Source: Pontederia crassipes
Lineage: Eukaryota > Streptophyta > Magnoliopsida > Commelinales > Pontederiaceae
DNA length: 64,000 nucleotides
Reading direction: 5' to 3'
Assembly (NCBI GenBank): GCA_030549335.1
Contig: CM060188.1
Span: 65,106,696 to 65,170,695 of the forward strand
Positions 61,250-64,000 of this stretch are shown here, piece by piece (position 1 is the stretch's first letter; each line of letters opens with the position of its first letter). Position numbers and translations under genes: made by a program. The notes beneath the pieces are model-generated. The model did not search any database. It saw nothing but the letters and a program-made list of their open reading frames with translations, and had not been told where the DNA came from.

Positions 61250-63480
61250 GCGAATTTTGATGAATTCTATGTCAATAAAATAAGTAAATATTATTTTTAT
61301 ATTTAAAAATATTTAAATAATATAATCTATAAATTCGAGAAATAATTTATTAGTCCATCTAATTCCTTTGTGTTCCATTTATTTTACTCTCTTCTTAGAT
61401 ATTAGTATTCGCATTTATGTTTGAGATATTAATCTATTAGTCTATTTGACATATATATGAATTCATGATAAATATAATCATATATTATATTTGTTTCAAT
61501 AACTACTCTAATTATATTGAAATATGAGAAAATATAAATACTTGATGAATACTTGATAATAGATATATGCAAATGTTGAATTGTCTTTATTTTTTTTATC
61601 AAATTCTTATATATTATTTTGTGTTTAATATATCATAAATAGGTCGACATTATACACAATTTATATCTTTTAAAATTATTCATATTTTTGAATTTTGAAG
61701 TCATTTTATGAAATTATGTTTTTTGTAATAGAAAATATGCTACTTGGCATGTATATAAAAGAGATGTTCAATAAAACGTTCGAATATTGATGTAAAGATA
61801 AATTCTAATCATTATTCATGTTGCATAATTAAAACATAATCACAACTGTAATATGAAAATACATCCATCATCGAAATTATTAATTTTTTTATCATTAAGA
61901 TAAAATGGTTTTAGTCTTATTTTGAATTTAAAAATAAAATTAATCTCCATACTTATTTTTAATAAATAATTTTATATATGAAATATAGTATAATTAATGA
62001 AAACATTATCAAACAATTTTAAAATAAAAATATGTTGTGTGTTGACATTATATAATTTAATTATTAAAAAAATTAATTATGTCGCATGAGAGAATTGTCC
62101 ACGTGATAATTTCTGAAATGAATGTATTATAATATTCTAGTGCTATAAAAGTTTGCATGAAACATATGTTATTTGCATGGATAGGTTTAGATAGAGGCTC
62201 CATGTCATTTCTTATTTATAGTCATAGAATAGTTCAAAAGGTTTATAAAAAGATGACATAAATTTAACAGTAAAGAATAAAATAATGTATTATTATAAAT
62301 TCTTAGTTTAATTTCTTATTATAATAATGAATATCCTTATCTTAATTAAGTAGGATTATGAGTTATTCTCTCGTGCCCTCTCTTTAATATAAAATAGGTA
62401 TAGATAGTTATAGTTATTATATGATTATGATATTTTATAAATGATTTTAAAATAACTATATATATAAATGTACTATCATTACTTTTTTATTATTTCATAT
62501 CACAAATATCTCACTTTTTAACATCTTCAAAGAGAAAAAAAATTGACTCATTGATAGTTAAATATTATTACGCTATCCATAAGTTATCATTTTCTTAAAT
62601 AAAATTATATAATTATAATATTTAATTCGTTAGTATTCAATGCAACTATAAAAAAGCTGCAATCACAAATTATAAAAGAAGACCTTAAAAAAACACATAA
62701 ATTTGCCTTGTGCTCCATGTAGGAAAATTTATCTCTTTCTACTACCCACCTGAGGCCACCACTATATGCAGCACCATATTAGAGCATTACCTAATGAAGA
62801 CTCTAGCAAAGTTATTTTAATATATTCCTTCAACAAAAACTTCTCTACCCTCATATATATATATATATATGATATCATAAATATAATTTCACTTATATAA
62901 TAAAAAAATAAGAAACCAAATGAAAAATGGCAAGATATTTTTTTGACTAATTATTTATGAATAAAAAAACTAAAAGAGAAACTCGTGTATCATTACCAAA
63001 TAAAATAAAACAATGTTGTGCATGCAAATAAATTATATATAAAAAATTACATTGGACGCCCCTAAATATTTTATATTACAATTCTCACAGTTTTAAAGGA
63101 AACATTTTATATAAGAAAAAAATATGATCGAATATGGTCGTAAAAAATATATTATTAGAAATTAGTAAATTTTAATTTATTTACTTCTTTATACATATAA
63201 ATTTAATAGGAATCATTTTTTATTTTTCAATAAGTATCCACGGTCATAAAAAATATGGAACAAATCTAGAATGCAACTATAAACAAATTACTATATGAGT
63301 TGCATTTTAAATCAATTGACATCACGGATATTGTTTTCATTTTTAAAGAAATAAGCCAAACAAAAAAAAACACATAAATTTGATTGTTTAAATAATCAAA
63401 TTAATGCTATCGAGGCCATAAAAAGTCCAACACTTCCTATAATATTATAGCATATAAAAGTATATCATGTTTAGAACTAA
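61250..63480. other. AT-rich intergenic DNA
   Basis: No gene is seen. A (TA)n run lies at about 62850-62872. Confidence 0.6.
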
Positions 63481-63513
63481 ATTAGTAAAAATATGATAGA
63501 GAGAGAGGGAGTT

Positions 63514-63534
63514 ACTATGGGCCTCACCCATAGT
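63514..63534. other. Perfect 8-bp hairpin ACTATGGG / CCCATAGT
   Basis: The two arms are separated by five bases (CCTCA), next to a GA-rich run. No T tract follows, so it does not look like a Pol III terminator. It might be the end of a small inverted-repeat element. Confidence 0.5.
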
Positions 63535-63540
63535 GGCTAA

Positions 63541-64000
63541 ATGATTGGACTTAAAATTAAATAAAGGTTAAATTAATTTGTAGTCAAAACTCTAACGTAC
63601 CATATATAAGTGTAGAATCATCTATCACATAAGTTCATGTCATCACACATGCAAGGATATATAAATGTCTGATATGAGAAAATATAAAACTCATAAATGC
63701 AAGCATAAAAGTGGAGATGAAATGAGACCCTTCATATGCATGATAAAAGTCATCTCCATGCTCAATGAGTGCGTGGATCAAAGTGTACTCAATGGTGCAT
63801 TTATAAGCATTATACAGCAAGAAAACTGTACGGGAGGCAGTGATATTCTTACAATTAAGTGGGCAACCATCCAAGATAATGCTTTTCATAGACTTGGCGC
63901 GTGAGATTTAATTTCAAAAGATAATGTATAAAATTAAATTTAGTTAGTTAACATAGAAATTAAGTTTACTTTAAGAAATATTTTTATAAGTTAAATTTGA
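63541..64000. other. Right edge of the window, weak ORFs only
   Basis: Open frames of about 80 codons exist on both strands over 63635-63904. They overlap, have no recognised domain, and I cannot choose between them. A 9-bp inverted pair TGGAGATGA/TCATCTCCA lies at about 63712-63760. Confidence 0.3.

Noticed and set aside
63635-63904. Overlapping frames of 79 and 84 codons on opposite strands
   Set aside because: Neither has a recognised domain, splice support or a clear advantage over the other.

Overview
The window is nuclear DNA of a flowering plant: AT-rich intergenic sequence, intron-containing genes with GT/AG splice sites, and a dense mixture of plant-type transposons (Sirevirus and Athila-like LTR elements, TNP2-type CACTA, hAT and Mutator-like MITEs, Helitron-like ends). 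The very GC-rich first exon of the one well-preserved gene would suit a monocot, but the sequence does not decide this.

Only one gene can be read from end to end: a Qa-SNARE of the SYP2 group (SYP22/VAM3/PEP12-like) on the minus strand, 36697-40184, with seven exons that join in frame to 274 residues. The other gene signals are weaker. They are a partial ORF at the left edge (1-141, minus), a TATA box with a GC-rich leader and a very short first coding exon (about 4740-5037, minus), and three mutually supporting exons of an unrecognised protein (7942-9121, minus). That last gene loses its upstream part where a transposon stack begins 28 bases beyond its most 5' visible exon.

Layout. 1-9.1 kb: gene-adjacent DNA with two 5'-truncated RTE-type LINE tails flanked by target duplications and one long foldback element. 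9.15-34.9 kb: a nest. A diverged Ty3 LTR piece is hit by a Sirevirus-like Copia element. The Copia 5' LTR carries an 8.0-kb CACTA transposon with perfect GAA target duplication. The Copia gag region meets an Athila-like copy and a solo LTR. The Copia pol runs directly into a minus-strand Ty3 element whose right LTR carries an 872-bp hAT-like insertion. 34.9-40.5 kb: a small MITE, then the SYP2 gene, which has a third RTE tail in intron 2. 40.5-44.3 kb: gene-poor DNA with GC-rich low-complexity blocks. 44.3-49.7 kb: a second Athila-like fossil with one LTR lying between an accessory ORF and gag. 49.7-56.1 kb: AT-rich DNA, then an old solo LTR hit by a hAT-like MITE and a 1.8-kb non-autonomous CACTA. 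56.1-64 kb: AT-rich, gene-poor DNA with a Mutator-like MITE, a hAT MITE with perfect 8-bp duplication and Helitron-like 3' ends.

I found no multi-gene system of a new kind. The most informative points are the complete SNARE gene, with its membrane anchor isolated in the last exon, the unrecognised gene cut off by the nest, and the independent build-up of GC-rich palindromic motif arrays in three unrelated LTR families.
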